Source: Bartonella melophagi K-2C (GTDB lineage Bacteria > Pseudomonadota > Alphaproteobacteria > Rhizobiales > Rhizobiaceae). From it: 64,000 nt of DNA. Shown here piece by piece: positions 10,495 through 19,434 of the stretch. Every line of letters starts with the position of its first letter. The stretch's first letter is position 1. The stretch lies in NCBI RefSeq assembly GCF_000278255.1, contig NZ_JH725081.1:286484-350483 (forward strand). The letters are read 5' to 3'. A program made the translations under genes and the position numbers. Under the pieces are notes generated by a model. It was not told the origin of the DNA, searched no databases, and worked only from the letters and a program-made list of their open reading frames with translations.

Positions 10495-10835
10495 TGGAAG
10501 TTGTTCTTTCTTTAGGCATTGGTGTTTTTATTGGATCAGGCATTTGGCTTCTTTTGCGTCCACGAACTTTTCAAGTTATTCTTGGTTTATCGTTGCTCTC
10601 TTATGGGGTTAATCTTTTTATATTTTCAATGAGCAGACCACGCAACAATGCAGCGCCTATTATTGATCCTTCTATTGTGATTAATCCTGCAAATTATGTT
10701 GATCCTTTACCTCAGGCTTTAGTTTTGACAGCAATTGTGATTGGTTTTGCAACGACAGCGCTATTTTTAGTCATCCTTTTGGTTTCACGCGGTTTAACAA
10801 ATTCAGACCACGTTGATGGACATGAAGTAAGATGA
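10494..10835 (+). CDS. phaC: Na+(K+)/H+ antiporter subunit C
   Basis: Small membrane subunit of the Mrp/Pha antiporter, homologous to NuoK. The 113 residues form three hydrophobic helices; the family's conserved segments are visible (GVFIGSGIWLLLRPR, GVNLFIFSMSRPRNNAAP, DPLPQALVLTAIVIGFATTA). It overlaps phaA by one base and phaD by four bases, which fits translational coupling and fixed subunit stoichiometry. Confidence 0.95.
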   Translation: MEVVLSLGIGVFIGSGIWLLLRPRTFQVILGLSLLSYGVNLFIFSMSRPRNNAAPIIDPSIVINPANYVDPLPQALVLTAIVIGFATTALFLVILLVSRGLTNSDHVDGHEVR

Positions 10836-12457
10836 CAGAAATTTGGCTGCGTCATTTACTTATTTTACCTGTTCTTGTGCCATTAAGCATTGGAGCAATT
10901 CTTCTGTTTTATGATGAACGTCGTTCACAGCTTAAATCACGCATTAGCCTTTTTTCCGCGGGTTTATTGGTTGTTATTTCTGTTATTTTGCTTATGCGTA
11001 CTCTTGAAATAGCTCCAGCTTCAGATGTATATCGGCTTGGCAATTGGCCTTCTCCTTTCGGCATAGTTTTGGTTCTTGATCGCTTAAGTGCTATGATGCT
11101 TTTGCTTTCAAATGTGTTAATTGCTGCTGGTTTGATTTTTTCACAAGCTTATTGGTGTAAAGCGGGCCCTCATTTTCAGTCGCTGATGCAATTTTTGATA
11201 GTGGGGATAAATGGTGCTTTCTTAACGGGTGATTTATTCAATTTATTTGTATTTTTTGAAGTTATGTTAACCGCCTCTTATGGGCTTGCATTACATGGTT
11301 TGGGTCAATCACGGGTGCGTGCAGGTATGCATTATGTGGTCATTAACCTTGTTGCTTCATTGTTTTTCTTAATTGGTGCAGCGCTCATTTATGGGGTTGT
11401 TGGTACACTTAATATGGCTGATTTAGCTATCAAGATAAAACATATAACTGATGGGGATATTGTTTTATTTAAGGTAGGTGCAACATTTTTAGGTATTGCG
11501 TTTTTGCTCAAAGCCGGTATGTGGCCACTTAATTTTTGGTTGGTGCCAGCTTATAGTGCAGCAGCAGCACCTGTTGGTGCTTCTTTTGTGATTTTAAGTA
11601 AAGTGGGTATTTATGTTATTTTGCGTTTAACGCTATTATGTTTTAGCTCTGAAAGCGAATATTTGACTCATTTTGGTCATACGGTTTTATTTTATGGTGG
11701 GCTTGTCACACTAACTTTTGGTGTTGTTGGGGTATTAGCTAGTCAAGTTTTGAGGCGTTTGGCATCTTACAGTATTCTTGTGTCTTCTGGTACAGTGTTA
11801 ACAGCAATTGGAACAGGTAATGTGGTGCTAACTGCAGGGATACTTTTTTATATTGTTTCTTCAACTTTAGCGCTTGGAGCTTTTTTTCTTTTGGTTGAAT
11901 TGGTTGAGCGCAGTCGAGATATGGCTACTAATGTTTTGGCTGTTACAATGGAATTGTATGGTGAGGATGAAGAGGAGCAAGAAGATGAAATTGGTACTTA
12001 TTTACCAATAACTTTAGCTGTTCTTGGAGCTTGTTTTAGTATCTGTGCAATTTTGATTATTGGATTGCCTCCTTTTTCTGGTTTTGTTGCAAAATTTATG
12101 ATGCTTACAGCTATTTTAAATGCAGACGAGGGAAATTTTTCTACTTATGTGCCAGTTTTGCGTGATTGGTTTTTTATAGTTTTTGTTATTCTATCTAGTT
12201 TTGCGACTTTGGTTGCAATGATACGCATGGGCATTCGAACTTTTTGGGTTTCTTTTGAGAGTAAAGTTCCACCTATACAAATGACCGAATTTGCACCTAT
12301 CGCTGTTCTTTTTTCTTTATGTTTTATGATAACGATTATGGCTAGCCCTGTGAGTCATTATATGTCTGAAACCGCTAAGACTTTGCATGATCCTAAAAAT
12401 TATGTTGAGAGTGTTTTATTTAATTTTTCTCTTAAAAAAACTGAGAGGAATCAATGA
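10832..12457 (+). CDS. phaD: Na+(K+)/H+ antiporter subunit D
   Basis: Proton-translocating membrane subunit homologous to NuoN/NuoM. The 541 residues hold about 14 hydrophobic helices with the family's conserved parts (FVFFEVMLTASYGL near 140, FLLKAGMWPLNFWLVPAY near 230-245, GLPPFSGFVAKF near 410). A short acidic stretch, YGEDEEEQEDEIGTY, lies in a loop around residues 375-390; it looks like a cytoplasmic or periplasmic linker. The gene overlaps phaC and phaE by four bases each (ATGA type). Confidence 0.95.
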   Translation: MTEIWLRHLLILPVLVPLSIGAILLFYDERRSQLKSRISLFSAGLLVVISVILLMRTLEIAPASDVYRLGNWPSPFGIVLVLDRLSAMMLLLSNVLIAAGLIFSQAYWCKAGPHFQSLMQFLIVGINGAFLTGDLFNLFVFFEVMLTASYGLALHGLGQSRVRAGMHYVVINLVASLFFLIGAALIYGVVGTLNMADLAIKIKHITDGDIVLFKVGATFLGIAFLLKAGMWPLNFWLVPAYSAAAAPVGASFVILSKVGIYVILRLTLLCFSSESEYLTHFGHTVLFYGGLVTLTFGVVGVLASQVLRRLASYSILVSSGTVLTAIGTGNVVLTAGILFYIVSSTLALGAFFLLVELVERSRDMATNVLAVTMELYGEDEEEQEDEIGTYLPITLAVLGACFSICAILIIGLPPFSGFVAKFMMLTAILNADEGNFSTYVPVLRDWFFIVFVILSSFATLVAMIRMGIRTFWVSFESKVPPIQMTEFAPIAVLFSLCFMITIMASPVSHYMSETAKTLHDPKNYVESVLFNFSLKKTERNQ

Positions 12458-12936
12458 AACGCTTTTTTCCTCATCCTTTTCTAAGTGGTGCGATTGTTTT
12501 TATGTGGTTTGTTTTAAATGGTTTCACTTTAGGCCAGCTCCTTTTAGGAGGTGTAGTCTCTTTATTTGGTGGTTGGATGATGCAGTTGCTTGAGCCGGAA
12601 AAAATCACAATTAAAAGTTGGAATGCAATTTTCCGGTTAGCTTTTCGGGTATTAATAGATTCTATTTGTGCAAATATTACGATGGCTTGGTTTATTTTAA
12701 CAAAAAAGCGCAAAGAACAGCACTCTGGTTTTATTATTGTGCCTCTTGCACTTAAGAGCCGTACGGCTTTAGCTGTTTTGGCATGTATTTTTTCAGCAAT
12801 TCCAGGCACTGTTTGGATTGCGTATAATAGCAAAAATAGTGAACTTTTAGTTCATGTGTTCAATTTAACGGATGGAAATGATTATCAACAGTTGATCAAA
12901 CAACGATATGAGCAATTGCTTTTGGAGATTTTCTAA
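12454..12936 (+). CDS. phaE: Na+/H+ antiporter subunit E
   Basis: MnhE-family accessory membrane subunit of the antiporter. 160 residues with N-terminal hydrophobic helices and the family segment KKRKEQHSGFIIVPLALKSR, followed by SAIPGTVW and a soluble C-terminal end (LTDGNDYQQLIKQRYEQLLLEIF includes the usual L(I)xxRYE-type end). It starts inside the phaD stop (4-base overlap) and its last base is shared with the ATG of phaF. Confidence 0.93.
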   Translation: MKRFFPHPFLSGAIVFMWFVLNGFTLGQLLLGGVVSLFGGWMMQLLEPEKITIKSWNAIFRLAFRVLIDSICANITMAWFILTKKRKEQHSGFIIVPLALKSRTALAVLACIFSAIPGTVWIAYNSKNSELLVHVFNLTDGNDYQQLIKQRYEQLLLEIF

Positions 12937-13217
12937 TGAGTATGGTGATTCTTTATTGGGGAATTTTCCTCTCACAAATTTTCTTAAGTTTGGCGATGAT
13001 TTTAGCGTTTTTTCGATTAATTTATGGTCCAAGGGTACAGGATCGAGTTGTGGGGTTGGATACTCTTTATATGACGACTGTTCTTTTATTTCTTATATTT
13101 GATATTCGTTCAGGGACAAATATTTATTTTGATGTTGCTCTTATGATTGGGTTTTTAGGTCCTATCTCAAGTGTTGCTTTAGCAAAATTTTTAATGCGTG
13201 GAGAAATTATTGAATGA
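12936..13217 (+). CDS. phaF: Na+/H+ antiporter subunit F
   Basis: MnhF/MrpF-family small membrane subunit, 93 residues with three hydrophobic helices. The characteristic RLIYGPRVQDRVVGLDTLY segment at about residues 27-45 is intact. It overlaps phaE by one base and phaG by four, continuing the coupled operon order A/B-C-D-E-F-G. Confidence 0.93.
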   Translation: MSMVILYWGIFLSQIFLSLAMILAFFRLIYGPRVQDRVVGLDTLYMTTVLLFLIFDIRSGTNIYFDVALMIGFLGPISSVALAKFLMRGEIIE

Positions 13218-13606
13218 AAGATGATGTTTCGCTTTGGATTGCCATTGTTATTACTATTTTTTTAGTGCTGGGATCCGGTCTTACACTTATTGGAGCAATA
13301 GGGCTTATGCGTTTTTCTTGCTTTTATGAGCGTCTCCATATGCCTTCATTAGGTGCAAGCTTGGGAACTGGAAGCATTGTTATTGCTGCAATCCTTTATG
13401 CGATATTTGTAGATGGTCATTTTGTTGTGCATGAAGCTTTGTTAGCAATTTTCACACTTATAACAATACCCGTTACGACTATGCTTCTTTCACAGGCTGC
13501 GGCTCATCGAGATCACTCAGAAGATTGGCTGCAAAAGCCGCCAACCTTTTTGGTAAATCAGACAGAAGAAAAATTGCCTACATTAGAAGATAAAACATCA
13601 CATTGA
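13214..13606 (+). CDS. phaG: Na+/H+ antiporter subunit G
   Basis: MnhG/MrpG-family subunit and last gene of the antiporter operon. 130 residues: three helices with the family motif GAIGLMRFSCFYERLHMPS (about 28-46) and a polar C-terminal tail from about residue 97. Convergent with the lysozyme-inhibitor-like gene 27 bases away; no clear hairpin terminator is visible between them. Confidence 0.93.
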   Translation: MKDDVSLWIAIVITIFLVLGSGLTLIGAIGLMRFSCFYERLHMPSLGASLGTGSIVIAAILYAIFVDGHFVVHEALLAIFTLITIPVTTMLLSQAAAHRDHSEDWLQKPPTFLVNQTEEKLPTLEDKTSH

Positions 13607-13632
13607 GGCCAGTATGATTTTTAATCTAGAAC

Positions 13633-14037
13633 CTATTTTATGTTTCTTTCTTCTTCACACATAATGGGTTTTTCTTCATTGGGATCATTAATATGGTCAT
13701 AAAGTATGGCTTCATTTTTAGTTGTCCACCAAATATATTGAGCTCCCGCATATTTTGAACCTGAAGCTGAAATTACATTTGCTCCAACAATGCGTTCACC
13801 TTTCCATGTAAAATCGACTAACGAAATATTACCAGCGTTGAGATAAGTAACTTCAATGCGTTCTCTATTGGTTTGAGTGCCACATTGATAGACAACTGTT
13901 TCTTTAGTGGGGGTTGAATTGCTTGGTACTTCAATGACTAAAGAACTGGAAAAAATATTGGTTTTATTGAACAAGAAATAAAAAATAACAAAAGCTCCTA
14001 AAGTAAAAAGTCCTAAAATAGGTAGAATTTTTTTCAT
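13633..14037 (-). CDS. MliC-family (C-type lysozyme inhibitor-like) membrane-anchored protein
   Basis: The C-terminal two thirds match the MliC/PliC fold: a cysteine-bounded small beta barrel (VVYQCGTQTNRERIEV ... VISASGSKYAGAQYIWWTTKNEAILYD ... IMCEE), with the SASGxxYxxxxxxWWTxxxEA core that inserts in the lysozyme active site in known members. The N-terminus has one hydrophobic helix (about 5-22) without a lipobox cysteine, so I infer an uncleaved inner-membrane anchor or a signal peptide rather than a lipoprotein. Start chosen at 14037 because an AAGGAAG site lies about 6 bases upstream; an in-frame ATG at 14058 is possible. It lies 45 bases downstream of the tRNA-Arg gene. In a blood- or cell-associated bacterium, protection against host lysozyme is a plausible but unproven role. 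Confidence 0.8.
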   Translation of the reverse strand: MKKILPILGLFTLGAFVIFYFLFNKTNIFSSSLVIEVPSNSTPTKETVVYQCGTQTNRERIEVTYLNAGNISLVDFTWKGERIVGANVISASGSKYAGAQYIWWTTKNEAILYDHINDPNEEKPIMCEEERNIK

Positions 14038-14082
14038 TGACGCTTCCTTCTTACTCATAAATGATAACCTTAATTGATGAAA

Positions 14083-14392
14083 TGGTGTCTACGGCGGGAT
14101 TCGAACCCACGACCCCAGGATTCATACCACTTCGATTTTCATCGCCAGTCTTATTATTGTAAGCTGTTTGTGGTCTGGACTGTCTCTTCACCTTGAAGTA
14201 TACACTTTTTAGGCGCTGCCCGTTCAGTCTCTACACCTTCCTTGTTTTTTTAAAACAGGCTTGGCTCGGGATTGGCATACAGTCTCCTGTGAAGCTTTCC
14301 CCGAATTTGAGCAGATCCACTTTAAAGATTTCTCCTCAAAGCGCCCAATTTATTTAGGAATCCTGTGCTCTATCCTACTGAGCTACGCAGAC
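14083..14392 (-). tRNA. tRNA-Arg(CCU) split by a group I intron
   Basis: Reading the minus strand, the 5' exon (14392-14356, 37 nt) gives the acceptor strand GTCTGCG, a D arm and the anticodon arm up to CCT. The 3' exon (14122-14083, 40 nt) resumes with AATCCTG and gives the variable loop, the T arm (GTGGG TTCGAAT CCCGC), acceptor CGTAGAC, discriminator A and an encoded CCA. Joined, they form a normal 77-nt cloverleaf: acceptor pairs 7/7 with one G-U, and anticodon stem CAGGA/TCCTG encloses loop TTCCTAA. The intervening 233 nt sit immediately 3' of the anticodon. Agrobacterium tRNA-Arg(CCU) is known to carry a self-splicing group I intron, so this is a homologous arrangement. Confidence 0.93.
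14123..14355 (-). ncRNA. Group I intron in tRNA-Arg(CCU), probably subgroup IC3
   Basis: 233 nt with no open reading frame. Conserved core elements occur in order on the minus strand: P (AATTCGGGGAAAGC, near 14293-14308), Q (AATCCCGAGCCAAGCC, 14258-14273), R (GTAGAGACTGAACG, 14221-14234) and S (AAGAGACAGTCC, near 14175-14188). P7 can form between GACTG in R and CAGTC in S. The 5' exon ends in U, which can pair as U-G in a P1 helix CCUAA/UUGGG at the 5' end of the intron, and the intron ends in G; both are group I hallmarks. The subgroup is inferred from size and from known tRNA introns of Azoarcus and Agrobacterium. Confidence 0.9.
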
Positions 14393-14451
14393 TCAAATCA
14401 CACCTACTCTTTTAACTAAAGTATAAAAATTAATCAATTAATAAATAGAAA

Positions 14452-15588
14452 TTAATCGGATTTCATTAATTTTTGTTTCAGGAAAGTCAAGACTGCATTT
14501 GGTGAAACATTTTTAGCTATAAATGATTGGCCCAGTGCGCGTGTTAGGATAAAAGTTAAGTTATTTTGCGAAACTTTTTTATCTTGGGCAATAAAAGTCA
14601 TAAGTGTTTCGGCATTTGGAAGTTTGCCGGGGATATCTTGTAGTTGTGTTGGTAAACCAACGGTTTTAAAATGTGCTTTAATACGTTGTGTCACTGTGGG
14701 ACTGATTAAATTTAATTGTTCAGAAAACTGGTGGGCTAAAATTATTCCAATAGCTACAGCTTCACCATGGATTAAACGATTTGAATCGTAAATAGTTGCT
14801 GTTTCAAGCATATGTCCAAATGTATGACCAAGATTTAGCAATGTGCGTTGGCCTGTTTCATATTCATCGTGCGTTATAATATCAGCTTTAAATTGACATG
14901 AGCGAGCAATAGCTTCTATTTGTATTGGGCCCTTGGAAAAGACTTTTTGCCAATTTTTTTCAAGCCATTCAAAAAAATGAGGCTGATTAATGAGGCCATA
15001 TTTAACCATTTCTGCATAGCCAGCGCGAAATTCGCGTGAGGGTAATGTACCAAGAACATCAATGTCAGTAATAACGCATTGGGGTTGATAGAAGGTACCG
15101 ATGAGATTCTTACCATAGGGACTATTGATTCCGGTTTTTCCACCAACGGATGAATCAATTTGTGCTAGAAGTGTTGTAGGCATTTGAATGAAATGCATAC
15201 CTCGGCGTATGATGCTTGCAGCAAATCCTGCAAGATCACCAATAACACCGCCCCCCAAAGCAATAATGCTATCGCCTCTTTCTAAACGAGCAGAGAGAAT
15301 TTTATCGATCACATTTTGCAAAATTGGAAACGACTTTGATTGTTCTCCTGCTTCTACGATGATGGGGAGAGTGTAGATTTCATTTTCTGCTAATTTTGTC
15401 TGCAATGTGTTCAAATGAAAAGCAGCAACATTTTTATCTGTAACAATAGCTAAACGTATTTTTTGATGAGAACTCTTTTGATACAAATAATGCTTAATCT
15501 TTGAAACTGCTTGTGCAATTAAACCTGAGCCGATAACGATATCATAACAATGTTTATTCAGTTTGACAGTAACAATTTTGGTTTGCAT
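14452..15588 (-). CDS. aroB: 3-Dehydroquinate synthase
   Basis: Second shikimate-pathway enzyme: NAD- and metal-dependent cyclisation of DAHP to 3-dehydroquinate. 378 residues with the family's conserved parts: substrate-site [12 protein letters not shown]-binding [32 protein letters not shown], and the metal-ligand histidines in [12 protein letters not shown] and HGEAVAIG. It lies 17 bases downstream of aroK on the same strand, the normal alphaproteobacterial aroK-aroB pair, so one transcript is likely. Confidence 0.97.
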   Translation of the reverse strand: MQTKIVTVKLNKHCYDIVIGSGLIAQAVSKIKHYLYQKSSHQKIRLAIVTDKNVAAFHLNTLQTKLAENEIYTLPIIVEAGEQSKSFPILQNVIDKILSARLERGDSIIALGGGVIGDLAGFAASIIRRGMHFIQMPTTLLAQIDSSVGGKTGINSPYGKNLIGTFYQPQCVITDIDVLGTLPSREFRAGYAEMVKYGLINQPHFFEWLEKNWQKVFSKGPIQIEAIARSCQFKADIITHDEYETGQRTLLNLGHTFGHMLETATIYDSNRLIHGEAVAIGIILAHQFSEQLNLISPTVTQRIKAHFKTVGLPTQLQDIPGKLPNAETLMTFIAQDKKVSQNNLTFILTRALGQSFIAKNVSPNAVLTFLKQKLMKSD

Positions 15589-15605
15589 GCTTTTTATCTC
15601 TATCG

Positions 15606-16193
15606 TTATTTTATGGATAAATAGCGTTGTACAGACCGTATCACGTTATGCGCTACTACATGATAATGTTCTTCATGATTGTTAATTGTTAAATTTGCTT
15701 GTGCGTAAATAGGATAGCGTTGCTCCATGAGTTTTTGCATCGTTTCTTTAGGATTTTCTGTTTGAAGCAATGGTCGCGCAAAACACCTTGAAACGCGCTC
15801 TATGAGGACATGAAGATCTGCTTTAAGCCATATGGATATACCATTTTGATGAATGGCTTTTCGGATGTTTTCATTTATATAAGCACCTCCACCTGTCGCT
15901 AAAATGAGAGGACCTTTTTTAATGATGTTTAGAATAACTTTCTGTTCAAGAGCGCGGAATTTTGATTCGCCATACATTTCAAATAATTGGGTGATTGTCA
16001 TCTGTGCAGCTTTTTCGATTTCTTGATCAGAATCATAAAATGGCAAACTGAGCATAGTAGCGACGTGTTTTCCAATAACGGATTTTCCTGAACCCATAAG
16101 ACCGACGAATACAAGTGTTTGTTGGTTAAGATGTGATAATAGTTGGTTTTTTATTTGTATTATTGAAATATTTTGAAGTTGCTTATTTTTCAT
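15606..16193 (-). CDS. aroK: Shikimate kinase
   Basis: Phosphorylates shikimate to shikimate 3-phosphate. 195 residues with Walker A GLMGSGKS (31-38), the shikimate-binding SDQEIEKAA (D of the family's D-x-D pair is represented by DSD), the FRALEQKV arginine/glutamate segment, GGGAYI, and the lid arginine in ARPLL. The roughly 25-residue N-terminal extension before the P-loop is common in rhizobial homologues. First gene of the aroK-aroB pair and divergent from xerD. Confidence 0.95.
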   Translation of the reverse strand: MKNKQLQNISIIQIKNQLLSHLNQQTLVFVGLMGSGKSVIGKHVATMLSLPFYDSDQEIEKAAQMTITQLFEMYGESKFRALEQKVILNIIKKGPLILATGGGAYINENIRKAIHQNGISIWLKADLHVLIERVSRCFARPLLQTENPKETMQKLMEQRYPIYAQANLTINNHEEHYHVVAHNVIRSVQRYLSIK

Positions 16194-16447
16194 GATTTTA
16201 TTTCGATATTTATCTGCTTTAAAATCAATTTCTGTTAATCTTTGTCAGGCATAATAAAGTTAAGAGTGTTTTTGGGATAATTTATTTTCTTATGCCAATA
16301 TTAACCGATTTTGATAAATTTCTTCATTATAATCAGCTATTTTCCAGTCTTATGATAATGTTTATAATTTGGGTTGAATTCATAACAAAAAAATATGTGT
16401 AACAATGTTCCTTTTAATTTATACAATGTGTTTTTAAAAGCAAATCC

Positions 16448-17386
16448 ATGAAAAGTAATGCTGTGATAGATCGTTTTCTTGAAATGATGAGTGCTGAACG
16501 AGGGGCTTGTGCTCATACACTTTCTGCTTATCAGAATGATTTACAATGGGTACATGACCAGTTGTGTTCACGCTCTGTTTCACTTTTTTCGGCACAAAGA
16601 GAGGATTTAATCAATCTTTTGTCGCTTATGCATACTGCTGGTTTTGCAGCTACTTCGCAAGCACGTCGTTTATCGACTTTGCGTCAGTTTTATCAATTTC
16701 TTTATGCTGAGGGATTAAGAACAGATGACCCTTCTCATGATATTGATACGCCTCGTCAAAGACGTCTTTTACCAAAAACCATGAATGAAGATACGGTGAC
16801 AAAATTACTTGATCGTGCGCAACTAGAGGTAGATCAAGCAGATCATGGATCGAAAAATTATCTGCGCGCGTTGCGTCTTCAGCTATTGGTTGAAATGCTT
16901 TATGCAACAGGATTACGCATTAGTGAGTTGGTAAGTCTTCCGGTTCAAGCAGTACGCGGAAAGGAACAATTTATTATTGTTCGTGGTAAGGGAGAAAAAG
17001 AACGTATGGTCCTCTTATCAGTTAAGGCGTGCCAAGTTATTTCTCAGTGGTTAGTTTTGCGTGATCAGGGCAAGGATGCGGCAAGCTTTTATCTTTTTCC
17101 TGCTCGCTCATCAACAGGATATGTTGCCCGCCAGTTTGTTGCACGAGGATTAAAAGACCTCGCCAAAAGAGCAGGAGTGAAAAGCAGCAACTTTTCTCCC
17201 CATGTATTGCGCCATGCTTTTGCTAGTCATCTTTTGCAAAATGGTGCTGACTTACGTGTGGTTCAGCATTTATTGGGGCATTGTGATATTTCTACTACCC
17301 AGATTTATACACATGTATTGGAAGAAAGGCTGTATTGTTTGGTTAATGAGCATCACCCACTTGCTGATCAGCAGAAGGCCGGGTAA
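16448..17386 (+). CDS. xerD: Tyrosine recombinase XerD
   Basis: Site-specific recombinase that with XerC resolves chromosome dimers at dif. 312 residues: an N-terminal SAM-like DNA-binding domain (1-105) and a catalytic domain with the complete R-K-H-R-H-Y set: R157 (ATGLRISEL), K181, H252 and R255 (PHVLRHAFASHLL), H278 (LLGHCD) and Y287 (STTQIYTH). Its place next to aroK-aroB and accA is the conserved rhizobial position for xerD, which separates it from xerC at 62698. The ATG is weakly preceded by a purine-rich stretch only. Confidence 0.95.
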   Translation: MKSNAVIDRFLEMMSAERGACAHTLSAYQNDLQWVHDQLCSRSVSLFSAQREDLINLLSLMHTAGFAATSQARRLSTLRQFYQFLYAEGLRTDDPSHDIDTPRQRRLLPKTMNEDTVTKLLDRAQLEVDQADHGSKNYLRALRLQLLVEMLYATGLRISELVSLPVQAVRGKEQFIIVRGKGEKERMVLLSVKACQVISQWLVLRDQGKDAASFYLFPARSSTGYVARQFVARGLKDLAKRAGVKSSNFSPHVLRHAFASHLLQNGADLRVVQHLLGHCDISTTQIYTHVLEERLYCLVNEHHPLADQQKAG

Positions 17387-17460
17387 AGAAAAAGTAATAT
17401 TTTGAAAAATACTTAAAAAGATTATAGATATATAAGTTATACACGAGTAAGTTAGGAAGA

Positions 17461-18417
17461 ATGTATAATTATCTTGATTTTGAAAAACCTGTTGCTGATC
17501 TAGATGTGCAAATTCTTGAATTAAAAAAGATTGCTCAAGAAAAGGGTAGTCTTGACATGAAGGATGAGATTGCGCGTCTTGAGATGCGTTCTCAGATAGC
17601 TTTGCGCGATCTTTATAAAAAATTGTCACCGTGGCAAAAAACACAAGTGGCACGCCACCCTAATCGACCTCATTTTATGGATTATTCAGCATATTTATTG
17701 AGTGATGTTACACCTTTGGCAGGTGACCGTAAATTTGCCGAAGATGAAGCTATTCAAGCTGGCTTTGCACGCTTTAAGGGTGAAGCGATTGCTTATATAG
17801 GTCAAGAAAAAGGCCATGATACACAAACTCGTTTACGGCATAATTTTGGTTCTGCTCGCCCAGAGGGGTATCGCAAAGCTGTGCGGGTTATGGAAATGGC
17901 GGATCGTTTTGATTTGCCATTATTAACTTTTGTTGACACAGCTGGTGCTTATCCTGGTGTGAGTGCTGAAGAACGTGGACAGGCAGAGGCAATTGCACAA
18001 TCAACAGCGGCAACTTTACGTCTACGTGTTCCTGTTGTTTCAGTCATTATTGGAGAAGGTGGTTCTGGAGGGGCAATAGCGATTGCTGCGGCTAATAAGG
18101 TTTATATGCTGGAGCATTCAATTTATTCGGTTATTTCACCAGAAGGGGCGGCTTCTATTTTATGGCGTGATCCAACTCGTGCGAAAGATGCAGCAACCAA
18201 TATGCGTATTACTGCTCAAGACCTTTATAAACTAAAGGTTATTGATGGCATTATTCCTGAACCTTTGGGGGGGGCACATCGGGGGAAGGAAGCTGTTATG
18301 GAAACAACAGGCAATATTATTTCTGTTGCTTTACACTCTATGGCTAATAAAGATGGTGAAACTATAAGACGGGAGCGCTGGGAAAAATATCTTCAAATTG
18401 GCCGTTCTTTGGCTTAA
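17461..18417 (+). CDS. accA: Acetyl-CoA carboxylase carboxyltransferase subunit alpha
   Basis: With AccD forms the carboxyltransferase that makes malonyl-CoA, the first committed step of fatty acid synthesis. 318 residues starting MYNYLDFEKPVADLDVQI, with the helical N-terminus, then the crotonase-like core: RPEGYRKAVRVMEMADRF, TFVDTAGAYPG, IGEGGSGGAIAI (oxyanion region) and the conserved YSVISPEGAASILWRD. AGGAAG lies just before the ATG. The xerD-accA-YafK-type transpeptidase order is also found in other Rhizobiales. Confidence 0.97.
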   Translation: MYNYLDFEKPVADLDVQILELKKIAQEKGSLDMKDEIARLEMRSQIALRDLYKKLSPWQKTQVARHPNRPHFMDYSAYLLSDVTPLAGDRKFAEDEAIQAGFARFKGEAIAYIGQEKGHDTQTRLRHNFGSARPEGYRKAVRVMEMADRFDLPLLTFVDTAGAYPGVSAEERGQAEAIAQSTAATLRLRVPVVSVIIGEGGSGGAIAIAAANKVYMLEHSIYSVISPEGAASILWRDPTRAKDAATNMRITAQDLYKLKVIDGIIPEPLGGAHRGKEAVMETTGNIISVALHSMANKDGETIRRERWEKYLQIGRSLA

Positions 18418-18462
18418 TTGAGGTGGTTTGTGTGAGACTTTATAGATTAGAGTTTTATTTCA

Positions 18463-19212
18463 ATGAAGTTAAATCGGTATTTTTCATTGTTTTTTTTGTT
18501 GGCGATTGGAATGTTGATAGCGTGTCAAAAGCAATTACCTCCTTCTGTTCAAGTTAAAGTTAAGCAGCCATTACCAAAAGAGATTCACCATAAAATGGTT
18601 ACACATAATGTCGATCCGTATGCACCGATTATGATGCGTTTTTTTAAGGAAGAAAATGTTGCTGAAGTTTGGAAGCAAGATCGTACCGGGCGTTTTGTGC
18701 TTGTGGCAAGTTATGACATTTGCAAATGGTCAGGCCAACTTGGACCTAAATATAAAGAAGGGGATTATCAAACACCAGAAGGCTTTTATACCATTAATGC
18801 AAACCAAATGAACCCTTATTCGAGTTATTATCTTTCTTTTAATATTGGTTTTCCTAATCTTTATGATCAAGCACATGGCCGTACAGGTAGTTATCTTATG
18901 GTTCATGGGGGATGCACTTCTGTAGGCTGTTATGCAATGACTGATAGTAATATGGGACAAATTTATGCTTTTGCACGAGATGCTTTTAAGGGTGGGCAGA
19001 AAGAATTTCAGTTACATACCTTCCCCTTTCGCATGACCGATGCTAATATGAAACGTCATCGTGACAACCCTCATTATCAATTTTGGGAGATGCTCAAAGA
19101 AGGTTATGATCTCTTTGAGACCAAGCGTGCGCTTTCAAAAATTGATGTTTATGAAAAACGCTATGTTTTCGATCGTCTTACCAAAAAAGATTTAAGTGTG
19201 GTAAAACCATAA
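18463..19212 (+). CDS. YafK-like L,D-transpeptidase-family lipoprotein
   Basis: YkuD-fold protein acting in the periplasm on peptidoglycan. The 249-residue precursor has a lipobox, LIAC, with lipidated C21 after a hydrophobic helix. The catalytic motif is SYLMVHGGCTSVGCYAMTD, with H148 and nucleophile C156 and the CYAMTD ending typical of the YafK/DpaA subgroup. E. coli YafK (DpaA) cleaves the Braun lipoprotein-peptidoglycan link rather than making 3-3 crosslinks, so hydrolase or transpeptidase activity cannot be decided from sequence. It sits 45 bases after accA. Confidence 0.88.
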   Translation: MKLNRYFSLFFLLAIGMLIACQKQLPPSVQVKVKQPLPKEIHHKMVTHNVDPYAPIMMRFFKEENVAEVWKQDRTGRFVLVASYDICKWSGQLGPKYKEGDYQTPEGFYTINANQMNPYSSYYLSFNIGFPNLYDQAHGRTGSYLMVHGGCTSVGCYAMTDSNMGQIYAFARDAFKGGQKEFQLHTFPFRMTDANMKRHRDNPHYQFWEMLKEGYDLFETKRALSKIDVYEKRYVFDRLTKKDLSVVKP

Positions 19213-19434
19213 AATATAGATTTTGTTGTGAAAAATACCGTGTCTTTTATAATTTTTCAAAACCAGTTTGCTAAATTCATTAAAGATGATCAGTATTCAT
19301 TACGATGATAATATTATCGTACTTTAGTAGAAAGTTTGAGCAGAATTACCGAAAAACGTAGAAAATTGATTATAAAGGTAATAGAAATATAGGCTATTTT
19401 CCTATGTTCCACGTGAATCATCAACAATAATTTA

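Noticed and set aside
14083-14392. Two separate tRNA fragments or a tRNA damaged by insertion
   Set aside because: The halves join to a perfect tRNA and the insert has group I core elements, so it is an intron rather than damage.
16448-17386. Tyrosine recombinase as a sign of an integrated element
   Set aside because: It is XerD in its conserved housekeeping position; the same applies to XerC at 62698. No attachment-site repeats or phage genes accompany them.
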